Shown here one piece after another: positions 54,594-63,577 of a DNA stretch of 64,000 nt. The stretch is from positions 1,240,001-1,304,000 of the forward strand of contig NC_014010.1 in assembly GCF_000024465.1 (NCBI RefSeq). Reading direction: 5' to 3'. The stretch comes from Candidatus Puniceispirillum marinum IMCC1322 (GTDB lineage Bacteria; Pseudomonadota; Alphaproteobacteria; Puniceispirillales; Puniceispirillaceae). The notes beneath the pieces were generated by a model. That model ran no database searches and was not told the DNA's origin. It saw nothing but the letters and a program-made list of their open reading frames with translations. Within the stretch, counting starts at the first letter, position 1. The number at the start of each line of letters is the position of its first letter. A program made the position numbers and the translations under genes.

Positions 54594-55020
54594 TTCAGTT
54601 CCAAAACCCTCACAAATAATCATCTTTACATACTGAATATTACAAACAGATTACCCTTAAAAAGAAAACTTTGTTTCATATGACCGTGACCAACAAAACC
54701 AGGTGAAATTTGTCTGTAAATATTCAATTTTGTAAGGTCTGAAAATCTTAAAAAAGACGCCTCAATATTACAATTTTCTGTGGCGATAATTTTGAGAGAA
54801 TATAGCGTTAAAGTTTTGTGTTTATAATCAGGTGTTTATCTATATTTTAATGAGTAATAGAAAAAATCTATGAGTTGTAAAGTGATTCAAAGTAAGTTTG
54901 TAAAATGTTAATAAATAGTTTGTAAAAGATTACAAATTAACATTTTTTTGGTTTATTAATCATTTTTCCCTGCCTACCAATTTATCAACGGAAATGAAAA
55001 AAATGAGGGGAAAATAAAAA
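54594..55020. other. AT-rich divergent control region between phoR and the TctC-type gene
   Basis: About 400 bases without a gene. It holds the promoters of phoR (minus) and the carboxylate transporter (plus). The right part has several TTTGTAAA-like elements, described separately, and a T-run at 54943-54949. TGTAAATATTC at 54715-54725 recurs before the XRE/DUF2083 regulator gene. GAGGGG at 55009-55014 is the ribosome site of the next gene. Confidence 0.6.
54897..54949. promoter_or_regulatory. TTTGTAAA element cluster with nested inverted repeat before the TctC-type gene
   Basis: TTTGTAAA occurs at 54897-54904 and 54919-54926; TTACAAA at 54930-54936 completes an inverted repeat TTTGTAA/aaga/TTACAAA. 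An outer pair AAATGTTAA (54903-54911) and TTAACATTT (54937-54945) nests it, and T residues follow. It may be an operator, or a hairpin with T-run that attenuates transcription. Confidence 0.45.
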
Positions 55021-55989
55021 ATGATTACCAAAACTTCAAAAATGCTTACCAAATGCGCCCTGGGTGGTTTGGCTATTTTAATGGCTTCAATGCCATCCTA
55101 TGCATCGGACTGGAAGCCTATTAAACCGGTCGAAATGGTCATTATGGCTGGACAGGGTGGTGGCGCTGATCGCCTCGCACGTCTGTTTCAATCTATTATT
55201 CAAAAAGAAAGTCTCGCATCAATGCCTGTATTGCCAATCAATAAAGGTGGCGGCTCAGGTGCCGAGGCCATGCGGTATCTGAAAGACAAGTCAGGTGATC
55301 CCCATGTGCTGATGGCGACGCTGAATAGCTATTACACAACGCCTTTGCGTACTGATATTGGCGTTGATATCGAAGAATTCACACCAATCGCCCGTATGGC
55401 TGTTGATACTTTTGTACTTTGGGTTAACGCTGATAGCGACATCAAAACACTTGATGATTATGTTGCTGCGGTTAAGGCGGCTGGTGGCACATGGAAAATG
55501 GGCGGTACCGGCACCGGTCAGGAAGACAGCTTAATCACGGCCATGCTGGAAAAGGAATTTGGCATAAAGCATATCTATGTACCATTCAAAGGTGGCGGCA
55601 CTGTTGCCAAAAACCTTGTCGGTGGTCATATCGACAGCACTGTAAATAATCCGTCAGAACAAATGGGCTTTTTCGAGGCTGGTAAATCTCGTCCGATTGC
55701 CGCCTTCACACCAGAGCGCCTTGCGGTATTCCCAGATGTGCCAACTATGGCTGAACTTGGTCATCCGATGACATATTATATGCAACGCAGCTTTGTTGCG
55801 CCGGCTTCAATGCCTGATGCGGCTGTCGCCTATTATGTGGAAATGTTCAAGAAACTGTCTCAGACAGAAGAATGGCAGACCTATGCCTCCAAAAAGGCTC
55901 TGATGACTGATTTCCTCAGCGGTGACGAATTGCAGGCATATTTCTTGGCAGAACGTGCGGCGCATGCCGATATTCTAAAAAACATGTAA
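55021..55989 (+). CDS. Tripartite tricarboxylate transporter binding protein (Bug/TctC family)
   Basis: 322-residue periplasmic solute-binding protein. Signal peptide about 1-28 (ALGGLAILMASMPSYAS). The Bug fold is shown by VEMVIMAGQGGGADRLARLF at the ligand loop, the second loop GTGTGQEDSLITAMLEKEFG, VPFKGGGTVAKNLVGGHIDS and FPDVPTMAELGHPM. The ligand is a carboxylate, not predictable further. GAGGGG is 6-9 nt upstream. First gene of a run with the TctB- and TctA-type genes and two metabolic enzymes. Confidence 0.93.
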   Translation: MITKTSKMLTKCALGGLAILMASMPSYASDWKPIKPVEMVIMAGQGGGADRLARLFQSIIQKESLASMPVLPINKGGGSGAEAMRYLKDKSGDPHVLMATLNSYYTTPLRTDIGVDIEEFTPIARMAVDTFVLWVNADSDIKTLDDYVAAVKAAGGTWKMGGTGTGQEDSLITAMLEKEFGIKHIYVPFKGGGTVAKNLVGGHIDSTVNNPSEQMGFFEAGKSRPIAAFTPERLAVFPDVPTMAELGHPMTYYMQRSFVAPASMPDAAVAYYVEMFKKLSQTEEWQTYASKKALMTDFLSGDELQAYFLAERAAHADILKNM

Positions 55990-56019
55990 GATCATTTAAT
56001 CAGATAGACATCATTCAAG

Positions 56020-56047
56020 TTATTGAGAGGGCGTGCCCTCTCAATAA
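56020..56047 (+). promoter_or_regulatory. Strong hairpin between binding-protein and TctB-type genes
   Basis: TTATTGAGAGGGC (56020-56032), GT, and GCCCTCTCAATAA (56035-56047) form a perfect 13-bp stem, 30 nt after the stop. No T-run follows, so it is more likely an mRNA stabiliser or processing site than a terminator. Confidence 0.75.
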
Positions 56048-56076
56048 TGCTATCGGATTAATAGGGGGAATGCCTT

Positions 56077-56577
56077 ATGAATCGCGCCGATAAAACTATA
56101 GCTTTGGCTCTCATGGGCTTGTCGATCTACTTTATGTGGCATGCCAAAGAGTTGCCTATCGGCTGGGTGCCTAGTGATGGGCCTGGTGGGGGTGCATTTC
56201 CCTTTTGGCTTTCAGCAATTCTATTTTTGAGTGCATTAGGCGTACTGATAAGTGCGCTCCGAGCATCCAAAGAAAATACCGAAAATATAAAGAAACCTTT
56301 CTTTGAGCCCGAAACTGTCTCAGCTGTCATAAAAGTCAGCTGTGCTGTTTTTGTTACTGTCGCCATCATGGCAACGCTTGGAACTTATGTAGCGCTCTTA
56401 TTATTCCTGTTTTGGTATTTACGCATCTTCGGCAAGCACAGTCTGAAGTTGACCGCAATCATCACATTGGTAACGCCGGTCTTTGTGTTCTTCTTCTTTG
56501 AGGTAACGCTGAAAATCCTATTGCCAAAGGGGATAACCGAACCGCTTTTCTTCCCCCTCTATAATTTGTTTTTTTAA
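56077..56577 (+). CDS. Tripartite tricarboxylate transporter small membrane subunit (TctB family)
   Basis: 166-residue small subunit with four membrane helices, including IALALMGLSIYFMWHAKELP and AVFVTVAIMATLGTYVALLL. The motif GWVPSDGPGGGAFPFWLSAI after the first helix is typical of TctB proteins. GGGGGAA precedes the ATG. It follows the hairpin and precedes the large subunit by 11 bp. Confidence 0.9.
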   Translation: MNRADKTIALALMGLSIYFMWHAKELPIGWVPSDGPGGGAFPFWLSAILFLSALGVLISALRASKENTENIKKPFFEPETVSAVIKVSCAVFVTVAIMATLGTYVALLLFLFWYLRIFGKHSLKLTAIITLVTPVFVFFFFEVTLKILLPKGITEPLFFPLYNLFF

Positions 56578-56588
56578 GGATCAGATGA

Positions 56589-58109
56589 ATGGAAACGCTA
56601 GGCTTACTGTTAGACGGTTTTTCAACATCACTGTCTCTATTTAACATCATGATTGTTGTTGCTGGTGTCACAGCTGGTCTGTTTATTGGCGCCATGCCCG
56701 GCTTGGGATCGGTGAATGGCGTTGCAATCGTTTTGCCGCTGACCTTTCTGGTGCCACCCGAATCTGCCATCATTTTGCTGGCCGCTATCTATTATGGCGC
56801 TATGTATGGTGGGGCGGTAAGCTCTATATTGCTTGGTATTCCGGGGGCTTCAACCGCCGTTGCCACGACCTTTGATGGCCGGCCAATGGCGCAACAGGGC
56901 AAAGCTGGACTGGCCTTGATCACATCGGCTGTTGCGTCTTTTGTTGGCGGTACTGTATCCGTTATCTTGTTCACCATTTTTGCTGTGCCGCTTGCCGATG
57001 TCGCGCTTGCCTTTGGTCCCGCAGAAGAATTTGCTCTGGTTTTACTTGCTTTCACGACCTTTGTTGGTCTGGGCAATGACAATGTCTATAAAACCATGGT
57101 GATGATCATGCTTGGCCTGGTTCTATCGACTGTTGGCCTTGATCTAATATCTGGACAACCACGCCTGATTTTCTTTGATATGCCGGGCTTCTATTCAGGA
57201 ATAAGCTTTCTTGTTCTGGCCATTGGCGTCTATGGCGTTGGTGAAGTTCTCTACACCATCGAAACATCAAAGAAGAACACCGAGGTCACCAATGCCCGCA
57301 TCACCTTTGCTGAATTGGGCGCAGGTTTGCGTGAGCTTGCAAAATTATGGAAAACCATGACGCTGGGCTCTTTCGTTGGGTTTTTTGTTGGCATGTTACC
57401 CGCCGCTGGGGCGACACCTGCCTCGCTTATGGCTTATGGTATGGCCAAGTCCTCATCAAAGAACCCTGACAGCTTTGGCAAAGGGAATATTGAGGGTGTC
57501 GCCGCACCGGAAACAGCGAATAATGCGGCCTCAACGGGGTCATTATTGCCGATGCTTACCTTGGGCATTCCGGGATCACCAACCACCGCACTTTTGCTTG
57601 GGGGCATGGTTATTTGGGGATTGGTACCTGGCCCCATGCTATTCATCGAACAGCCTGATTTTGTGTGGGGGCTGATCAGCTCGCTCTATACGGCCAATTT
57701 TGCATCGGTCATTATCAATATTGCTTTGATACCTTTGTTTGTATGGGCTTTGCGGATGCCGGCGACCGTTCTATGCGCTCTTGTGCTGGTGCTATGTATC
57801 ATTGGTGGGTTTGCCCCAAGCCAGAAAATGCATGATGTATGGCTTATTATTGCCTTTGGTGGTGCTGGCTATATTTTGCGCAAAGCAGACTATCCTCTGG
57901 CACCTTTAGTATTGGCGATTGTACTGGGCCCGCTGATGGAAAAAAGCTTTCGGCAAACTTTGATTGCCGAACAGGGCAATGTTTTGGCATTCTTCGAACG
58001 CCCTTTATCGGGAACATTCATGTGTTTGGCTTTGTTTTTCTTTCTATTACCACTGATTAAATATCTACGCCTATCTCAATTCGATCAAAAATCCACAACC
58101 AGTTCTTAA
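56589..58109 (+). CDS. Tripartite tricarboxylate transporter large membrane subunit (TctA family)
   Basis: 506-residue permease with about 12 helices. Family motifs: LFIGAMPGLGSVNGVAIVLP near the N-terminus, YYGAMYGGAVSSILLGIPG, GMLPAAGATPASLMAYGMAK and GTSLLPMLTLGIPGSP-like STGSLLPMLTLGIPGSPTTA. AAGGA is upstream. It works with the small subunit and the periplasmic binding protein in sodium- or proton-driven uptake. Confidence 0.95.
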   Translation: METLGLLLDGFSTSLSLFNIMIVVAGVTAGLFIGAMPGLGSVNGVAIVLPLTFLVPPESAIILLAAIYYGAMYGGAVSSILLGIPGASTAVATTFDGRPMAQQGKAGLALITSAVASFVGGTVSVILFTIFAVPLADVALAFGPAEEFALVLLAFTTFVGLGNDNVYKTMVMIMLGLVLSTVGLDLISGQPRLIFFDMPGFYSGISFLVLAIGVYGVGEVLYTIETSKKNTEVTNARITFAELGAGLRELAKLWKTMTLGSFVGFFVGMLPAAGATPASLMAYGMAKSSSKNPDSFGKGNIEGVAAPETANNAASTGSLLPMLTLGIPGSPTTALLLGGMVIWGLVPGPMLFIEQPDFVWGLISSLYTANFASVIINIALIPLFVWALRMPATVLCALVLVLCIIGGFAPSQKMHDVWLIIAFGGAGYILRKADYPLAPLVLAIVLGPLMEKSFRQTLIAEQGNVLAFFERPLSGTFMCLALFFFLLPLIKYLRLSQFDQKSTTSS

Positions 58110-58121
58110 CGGATAGATGTC

Positions 58122-59672
58122 ATGACAACGCTTTCTTCTCTCATTTCGCTGCACCCCAAAGACGCACCAGCTATTGGCGCCCCGGGGCGTCCCTGGCTAA
58201 GCTATGGCGGGCTTCAAGATTTGGCACAGAATGTGGCAAACACGCTTCATGATTGCCATATCGGGCGCGGCGATAGAGTTGCCATTGTTATGCCAAATGG
58301 ACCTGAAATGGCGACCGCCTTTATCACTGTTATGCAGACCGCTGTAACCGCCCCACTTAACCCGTCATATCGTCAGGATGAATATGAATTCTATCTTCAG
58401 GATTTAGGGGCAAAGGCCATTATCCTGCCGCATGATTATACAGGCCCTGCCCTTGATGCGGCGATAGCTGTTAATTTGAGAATATTGCGCGCGCATAGCG
58501 GCACCGATGCAAACGCTGGATATTTTGACCTGACCCCGGATAGTGTGGGGGCTAGCTCTATTGAAACGAATGATCAGCAATGCGACAAAAGCGCAACAAA
58601 TGAAAATGATGTTGGTTTAATTCTGCATACATCAGGCACCACATCACGTCCAAAGATCGTACCTTTGCTACAATCAAATCTGGCAGCATCAGCTACCAAT
58701 ATTAAAAATACACTGGCACTAACCCCCGCAGATCGCTGTCTGAACATAATGCCTTTATTCCATATTCACGGCTTATTGGCGGCGGTGTCGGCCTCGCTTG
58801 TGGCTGGGGCATCTGTCTGTTGTACAGGCGGTTTTGACGCTCTACGGTTCTTTTCGGTGATAAAGGAGGTCAATCCCAGCTGGTATACAGCAGTTCCGAC
58901 AATGCATCAGGCCATCTTAAGCCGTGCAGACCGCAACAAGGATGTCATCACAAATTTGAACTTACGGTTCCTGCGCTCATCATCAGCATCGCTTCCTTCA
59001 CAAGTCATGCACGAACTTGTGGACACCTTTAGCGCACCTGTTATTGAAAGCTATGGCATGACCGAGGCTGCGCATCAGATGGCGTCAAACCCTCTGCCAC
59101 CAAGACCGCAAAAGCCAGGTGCTGTCGGAGTTGAGGCTGGACCACTTGTACGCATTGCCAATGAAGTCAAAAATGAATTGCTGGGCGCTGACGCGGTTGG
59201 TGAAGTTGTGATTTCGGGCGACAATGTAACCCCGGGCTATGAAAATAACCCTACCGCTAATGAAGCCAGCTTTTTCATCGCTGATGGATCACGTTGGTTT
59301 CGCACCGGCGATCAGGGTACCTTTGACAAGGATGGTTATCTCAGTCTGACCGGACGGTTAAAGGAAATCATCAATCGTGGTGGTGAAAAAGTCAGTCCGC
59401 TTGAAGTTGATGAAGTTTTGATGGATCATCCCGCCGTGGCGCAGGTTGTCACATTCGCAATGCCGCATGATAAATTGGGCGAGGAAGTCGCTTGCGCGCT
59501 TGTTTTAAAAGCTGACCAAGAGGCAACTGCACAGGATATTCGCGCGTTTGCCGCAACCCGTATGGCTGATTTTAAAGTGCCACGCAAAGTTGTTATTCTT
59601 GATGAAATACCAAAAGGCGCTACGGGCAAGATGCAACGTATTGGACTGGCCGAAAAGCTAGGCCTCGTCTAA
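58122..59672 (+). CDS. Acyl-CoA ligase of the oxalate-CoA ligase (Pcs60/AAE3) type
   Basis: 516-residue AMP-forming ligase. Core motifs: ILHTSGTTSRPKIVPLLQSN (P-loop), ESYGMTEAAHQMASNPLP, WFRTGDQGTFDKDGYL, INRGGEKVSPLEVDEVL and the catalytic lysine end PKGATGKMQRIGL. The sections FHIHGLLAAVSASLVAG and SWYTAVPTMHQAIL resemble the Pcs60/AAE3 group, members of which activate oxalate. Another small acid is not excluded. It lies 12 bp after the TctA-type gene, so it probably activates the imported carboxylate. Confidence 0.85.
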   Translation: MTTLSSLISLHPKDAPAIGAPGRPWLSYGGLQDLAQNVANTLHDCHIGRGDRVAIVMPNGPEMATAFITVMQTAVTAPLNPSYRQDEYEFYLQDLGAKAIILPHDYTGPALDAAIAVNLRILRAHSGTDANAGYFDLTPDSVGASSIETNDQQCDKSATNENDVGLILHTSGTTSRPKIVPLLQSNLAASATNIKNTLALTPADRCLNIMPLFHIHGLLAAVSASLVAGASVCCTGGFDALRFFSVIKEVNPSWYTAVPTMHQAILSRADRNKDVITNLNLRFLRSSSASLPSQVMHELVDTFSAPVIESYGMTEAAHQMASNPLPPRPQKPGAVGVEAGPLVRIANEVKNELLGADAVGEVVISGDNVTPGYENNPTANEASFFIADGSRWFRTGDQGTFDKDGYLSLTGRLKEIINRGGEKVSPLEVDEVLMDHPAVAQVVTFAMPHDKLGEEVACALVLKADQEATAQDIRAFAATRMADFKVPRKVVILDEIPKGATGKMQRIGLAEKLGLV

Positions 59673-59695
59673 CAGCGCGACAGAAAGGAATAATC

Positions 59696-60670
59696 ATGAA
59701 AATTTGTATCTTTGGTGCAGGAGCCATCGGTGGGTATCTTGGCGCCAAGCTGGCTGCCCATGGCACCGATGTCAGCCTTGTTGCACGCGGGCCGCATCTG
59801 GACGCCATGCGCACGAATGGCTTGCGCCTTATAGACGAAACAGGTGAAACAAATGTGCGCGTCAACGCGTCAAGTGATCCAGCAGATTTAGGTGAGCAAG
59901 ATTATCTGGTTATCACCTTGAAAGCGCATTCCGTGCCGCCGATGGTTGAAAAAATGGCGCCTCTCATTGGCAAACATACAACGATCTTAAGCTGTGTGAA
60001 CGGTGTCCCATGGTGGTATTTTTACAAGCTTGGCGGCGATCTTGAAGGCACCCAGCTTGCATCTGTTGATCCTGCTGGTGCTCAATGGAATGGATTTGGC
60101 CCAGAAAAAGTTCTTGGCTGTGTTGTCTATCCGGCCGCAGAGGTCGTCGAACCTGGTGTAATTAAACATATTGAAGGTAACCGGTTTTCGCTTGGCGAGC
60201 CTGACGGGCAAAAATCTGACCGGATCGTCACTTTATCCAAGATATTTTCCGAGGCAGGCCTGAAGGCGCCTGTGCGCCCGCGTATCAGAGACGAAATATG
60301 GGTTAAATTATGGGGCAATCTTTCCTTTAACCCGATATCGGCACTTACCCATGCAACGCTTGATATTTTATGCACTGACCCAAGCACAAGAATAGTTGCG
60401 CGTAATATGATGCTTGAAGCACAGGAAATCGCCGAAAAATTGGGTGTCAAATTCCCGATTGATGTGGATAGACGCATCGAAGGCGGTGCGGCTGTTGGCG
60501 CGCACAGAACCTCGATGTGGCAGGATCTGGATATGGGACGCCCTATGGAGATCGACGCCTTGGTCGGTTCAGTTAAAGAGCTTGGCCGCATTACGGATAC
60601 ACCAACACCTACGATAGATGTAGTTCTTGGCCTGATTCAAATGCGGGGTAAAGTTGCAGGCGTATATTAA
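59696..60670 (+). CDS. Ketopantoate reductase-family (PanE/ApbA) oxidoreductase
   Basis: 324-residue NADPH-dependent reductase. Rossmann motif IFGAGAIGGYLGAKLAAHGT at residues 4-23; VITLKAHSVPPMVEKMAPL and NGVPWWYFYKLGG in the first domain; EIWVKLWGNLSFNPISALTH with the catalytic lysine and GRPMEIDALVGSVKELGRIT in the helical domain. The helical domain fits reductases of 2-oxo acids; genuine pantothenate synthesis is less likely given the transporter/ligase operon. AAAGGA precedes the ATG. Confidence 0.88.
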   Translation: MKICIFGAGAIGGYLGAKLAAHGTDVSLVARGPHLDAMRTNGLRLIDETGETNVRVNASSDPADLGEQDYLVITLKAHSVPPMVEKMAPLIGKHTTILSCVNGVPWWYFYKLGGDLEGTQLASVDPAGAQWNGFGPEKVLGCVVYPAAEVVEPGVIKHIEGNRFSLGEPDGQKSDRIVTLSKIFSEAGLKAPVRPRIRDEIWVKLWGNLSFNPISALTHATLDILCTDPSTRIVARNMMLEAQEIAEKLGVKFPIDVDRRIEGGAAVGAHRTSMWQDLDMGRPMEIDALVGSVKELGRITDTPTPTIDVVLGLIQMRGKVAGVY

Positions 60671-60805
60671 ATAAGCCCTGCCCATAGCTCATGCTCACCT
60701 GACCATTTTATAACGGCATAATCATATAGGAACCCAGCCAAAAAAATGAACAGACTGGCATAATTTGCCAACCTGCTCACAAGTCTAGGGAGTTCTATAA
60801 TAGGA

Positions 60806-62023
60806 TTATTCAGCAGCTAGTAACTTTGCTTTCTCGGCATGTGTATCGGTAAAATAGGTTACCGCGGCACCAACACCTGATCCGGCGTCAAATTGAATGC
60901 CAGCATCACGCATAGCCATTTCCGCACCACCCAGCATCTGTAGCACCATAGCTTCATTAAGCCAGCCCAAATGCCCGATCCGGAACACTTTGCCTGCCAC
61001 TTTGCTAAGACCGCCACCAAGCGAGACACCATAATTATGATAGGCTGCCTTGATCACATCATTGGCATCACAATCTTCATTCACTAGGATCGCCGTTACC
61101 GTATCTGAAAAATTAGCTTGATCCACGGCACAGTTACGCAATCCCCATGCTGTGATCGCTTGGCGCACACCTTCGGCCAAACGATGATGACGTGCAAAGA
61201 CGTTATCCAGACCTTCTTCCAACAGCATATCAACCGATGCCCGTAATCCACGCATCAGCGTCATGGCTGGTGTATAGGGAAAATAGCCTGTTCGGTTGGT
61301 CTCGGCCATGTAATGGAAATCAAAATAACCACAGCCCAAATAGGTATCCGCATCACGCGTTGACACATTCTTTATTTCATAAAGCACCCGCTCGCTGACC
61401 CCGACGATCGCCAGACCCGTTGGCAGCATGAACCCTTTTTGTGATCCGGATACAGCGACATCAACGCCCCATTCGTCCATGTTAAATTCAATCGAACCAA
61501 TCGAACTCACACCATCAACAAAAAGCATGGCAGGGTGATTAAGATCATCCATCACGCGTCGCACCGCGGCTACATCACTGGTCACACCTGTGGCGGTTTC
61601 GTTATGACATACAAGTACCGCCTTAATAGAATGGTTTTTATCAGCCGCAAGCGCATCACGATAAGCATCGATTGGCGTCGCTTTACCCCATTCTTGATCA
61701 ATACACGTCACGTTCAGATTGAGCTGGCGGCACATCTGCACCCACAGATCAGAAAACTGACCAAATGAAGAGGCCAGGACGCCATCGCCTGCGCTTAGTG
61801 TGTTACGTAAAGCTGCTTCCCATCCGCCTGTACCAGAACCGGGAAACACGAACACTGTTCCTGTTTCGGTGCGGAAAACTTTTTTAAGATCGGCAAATAA
61901 TGGCAATGTAAAATCAGGAAGATCAGGCGCACGGTGATCCTCTAATGCAACGTCCATAGCCTGACGTACGCGAAAAGGCATATTTGTTGGTCCGGGAACA
62001 GCAAGCGTTCTATTTCCAATCAT
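60806..62023 (-). CDS. Class V PLP aminotransferase, serine/alanine/aspartate-glyoxylate type
   Basis: 405-residue PLP enzyme of the glyoxylate aminotransferase group (AGXT, SgaA, BhcA). Start LAVPGPTNMPFRVRQAM and LEDHRAPDL are typical; GSGTGGWEAALRNTL, CHNETATGVTSD, FVDGVSSIGSIEF and the PLP lysine Lys196 (SGSQKGFMLP) follow. The amino donor (serine or aspartate) cannot be told from motifs. The ATG at 62023 is used since GGAG is 7 nt upstream; a GTG two codons earlier is less likely. Divergent from the XRE/DUF2083 regulator, so probably under its control. Confidence 0.9.
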   Translation of the reverse strand: MIGNRTLAVPGPTNMPFRVRQAMDVALEDHRAPDLPDFTLPLFADLKKVFRTETGTVFVFPGSGTGGWEAALRNTLSAGDGVLASSFGQFSDLWVQMCRQLNLNVTCIDQEWGKATPIDAYRDALAADKNHSIKAVLVCHNETATGVTSDVAAVRRVMDDLNHPAMLFVDGVSSIGSIEFNMDEWGVDVAVSGSQKGFMLPTGLAIVGVSERVLYEIKNVSTRDADTYLGCGYFDFHYMAETNRTGYFPYTPAMTLMRGLRASVDMLLEEGLDNVFARHHRLAEGVRQAITAWGLRNCAVDQANFSDTVTAILVNEDCDANDVIKAAYHNYGVSLGGGLSKVAGKVFRIGHLGWLNEAMVLQMLGGAEMAMRDAGIQFDAGSGVGAAVTYFTDTHAEKAKLLAAE

Positions 62024-62138
62024 TTCCACTCTCCATTTGGTTATCTCCTATAATGAGCCTTAACCAAAACCTGATCGCTTGCACGTATTTTAGTGTGAAT
62101 GTGTATAAGGTGTATATAACTAAAAAAATTTATGTTAA

Positions 62139-62151
62139 TTTGTAAATATTC
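62139..62151. promoter_or_regulatory. TTTGTAAATATTC element upstream of the XRE/DUF2083 regulator; candidate operator
   Basis: TTTGTAAA (62139-62146) lies 24-31 bp before the regulator's ATG. TGTAAATATTC is identical to 54715-54725 upstream of the carboxylate-transporter operon. Regulators of the RamB/ScfR group use TTTGCAAA-like half-sites, so a shared regulon is plausible. Confidence 0.35.
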
Positions 62152-62170
62152 TACTATTCAAGAGGTCGTC

Positions 62171-63577
62171 ATGCGCAAAACATTCATCGGACCCAGACTT
62201 CGTCAATTACGCCGTGACAGCGGGCAAACGCAGGCGCAAATGGCTGAAAAACTTGGCATCAGCCCTGCCTATGTAAATTTGCTGGAAAAAAACCAACGGA
62301 GCCTGTCAGTTCAGGTTTTGATGGCCTTATCCGATGAATATAATGTTGATTGGCGCGATGTCGTTCTGGAAAAAAACACGACAGTTCTTTCCGATCTTCG
62401 CAATATTTTGCAAGACCCTCTCTTTACAGGCACACCGCCCGATCTTGATGAATTACGTTCTGCCATCGATCATGCCCCGCGTTTGATAGATAATTTTATA
62501 AAGCTTTATCACAGTCATCGCACATCGATGGAAAAGATCATGCAGCTTGGCAGCGAGCGCATGCCCAAAGAAATACTCGATACATCACCAGAAACCATGA
62601 TTCATGATTTCTTCCGTGACAATCTGAACCATTTTGACACTTTGGAAAGGGCAGCAGAGACATTAGCCGCCGAAGAGAACTATGACTCAGACGATGCCTA
62701 TGCGATGCTCAAGGCTCGTCTTAAAAACAAACATGGTATTTCGATCAGCATTATCCCTGTTGAATCGATGAATGGCGCTTTGCGTGTTTTTGACACCGCA
62801 TCAAATGAGATTCAGCTTTCCGAAGCGCTAGATCACAAGAACCGCACCTTTCAGCTGGCACATACTTTATGTTTTGTCGAATTTAGCGATATCTTGGACA
62901 AAATAACAGCCAATAGCAATTTTGGGACGCCAACGAATATAGCGCGCTGTCAGGTGGAACTGGCCAATTATTTTGCCGCCGCCTTTCTGATGCCATATGA
63001 AAAATTCATCTCTTTGGCCGAAAAAAGTCGCTATGACATTGATCGTCTTGCTTCTGGATTTCTGGTGTCCTTTGAACAAGTCTGTCACCGGCTTACAACC
63101 CTGCAACGGCATGGACGCCGCGGTGTGCCTTTCTTCTTTCTGCGTGTCGATAAGGCAGGCAATGTCACCAAGCGATTTAACGCGACGAGCTTTAACATCG
63201 CTGAACATGGGGGATCTTGTCCTGTATGGAATATCCATACTGCCTTTCGCATGCCTGGCGTGATTCTGCCCCAATTTGTCGAGCTTCCAGATGGTGAACA
63301 ATTCTTTACGCTAAGCTGTACAACTGAGCGACCGGTTTACAGTCATGATACGCAGGATCGCCGGCTATCAATATCTCTTGGATGCGAGATTAAACATGCT
63401 GACAAATTGATTTACACCTCGGGCCTTGCCAATTCAGCCGAGCGATCTTTCAGCCAGATTGGTATTAACTGCCATCTTTGCCTTAGAAAAGCCTGCTCAC
63501 AGCGCGCCCATGCTCCGCTATTCACCGAACTGACAACCGATACAAGTCGGCGCGGCGAAACGCGCTATGAAAGCTAG
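62171..63577 (+). CDS. XRE regulator with ImmA/IrrE-like and DUF2083 domains (RamB/ScfR-like)
   Basis: 468-residue regulator. N-terminal helix-turn-helix about 8-60 (QTQAQMAEKLGISPAYVNLL). The middle has an ImmA/IrrE-type fold around 170-320, but its metal motif reads LAHTLC (229-234) instead of HExxH, so it is not a protease; FAAAFLMPYEKF follows. The C-terminal DUF2083-type domain has Cys350 and the cluster C434-HLC437-LRKAC442-SQRA. This design is shared with RamB/ScfR, regulators of acetate/propionate metabolism. The start at 62171 with AAGAGG upstream is preferred over 62132. Confidence 0.9.
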   Translation: MRKTFIGPRLRQLRRDSGQTQAQMAEKLGISPAYVNLLEKNQRSLSVQVLMALSDEYNVDWRDVVLEKNTTVLSDLRNILQDPLFTGTPPDLDELRSAIDHAPRLIDNFIKLYHSHRTSMEKIMQLGSERMPKEILDTSPETMIHDFFRDNLNHFDTLERAAETLAAEENYDSDDAYAMLKARLKNKHGISISIIPVESMNGALRVFDTASNEIQLSEALDHKNRTFQLAHTLCFVEFSDILDKITANSNFGTPTNIARCQVELANYFAAAFLMPYEKFISLAEKSRYDIDRLASGFLVSFEQVCHRLTTLQRHGRRGVPFFFLRVDKAGNVTKRFNATSFNIAEHGGSCPVWNIHTAFRMPGVILPQFVELPDGEQFFTLSCTTERPVYSHDTQDRRLSISLGCEIKHADKLIYTSGLANSAERSFSQIGINCHLCLRKACSQRAHAPLFTELTTDTSRRGETRYES

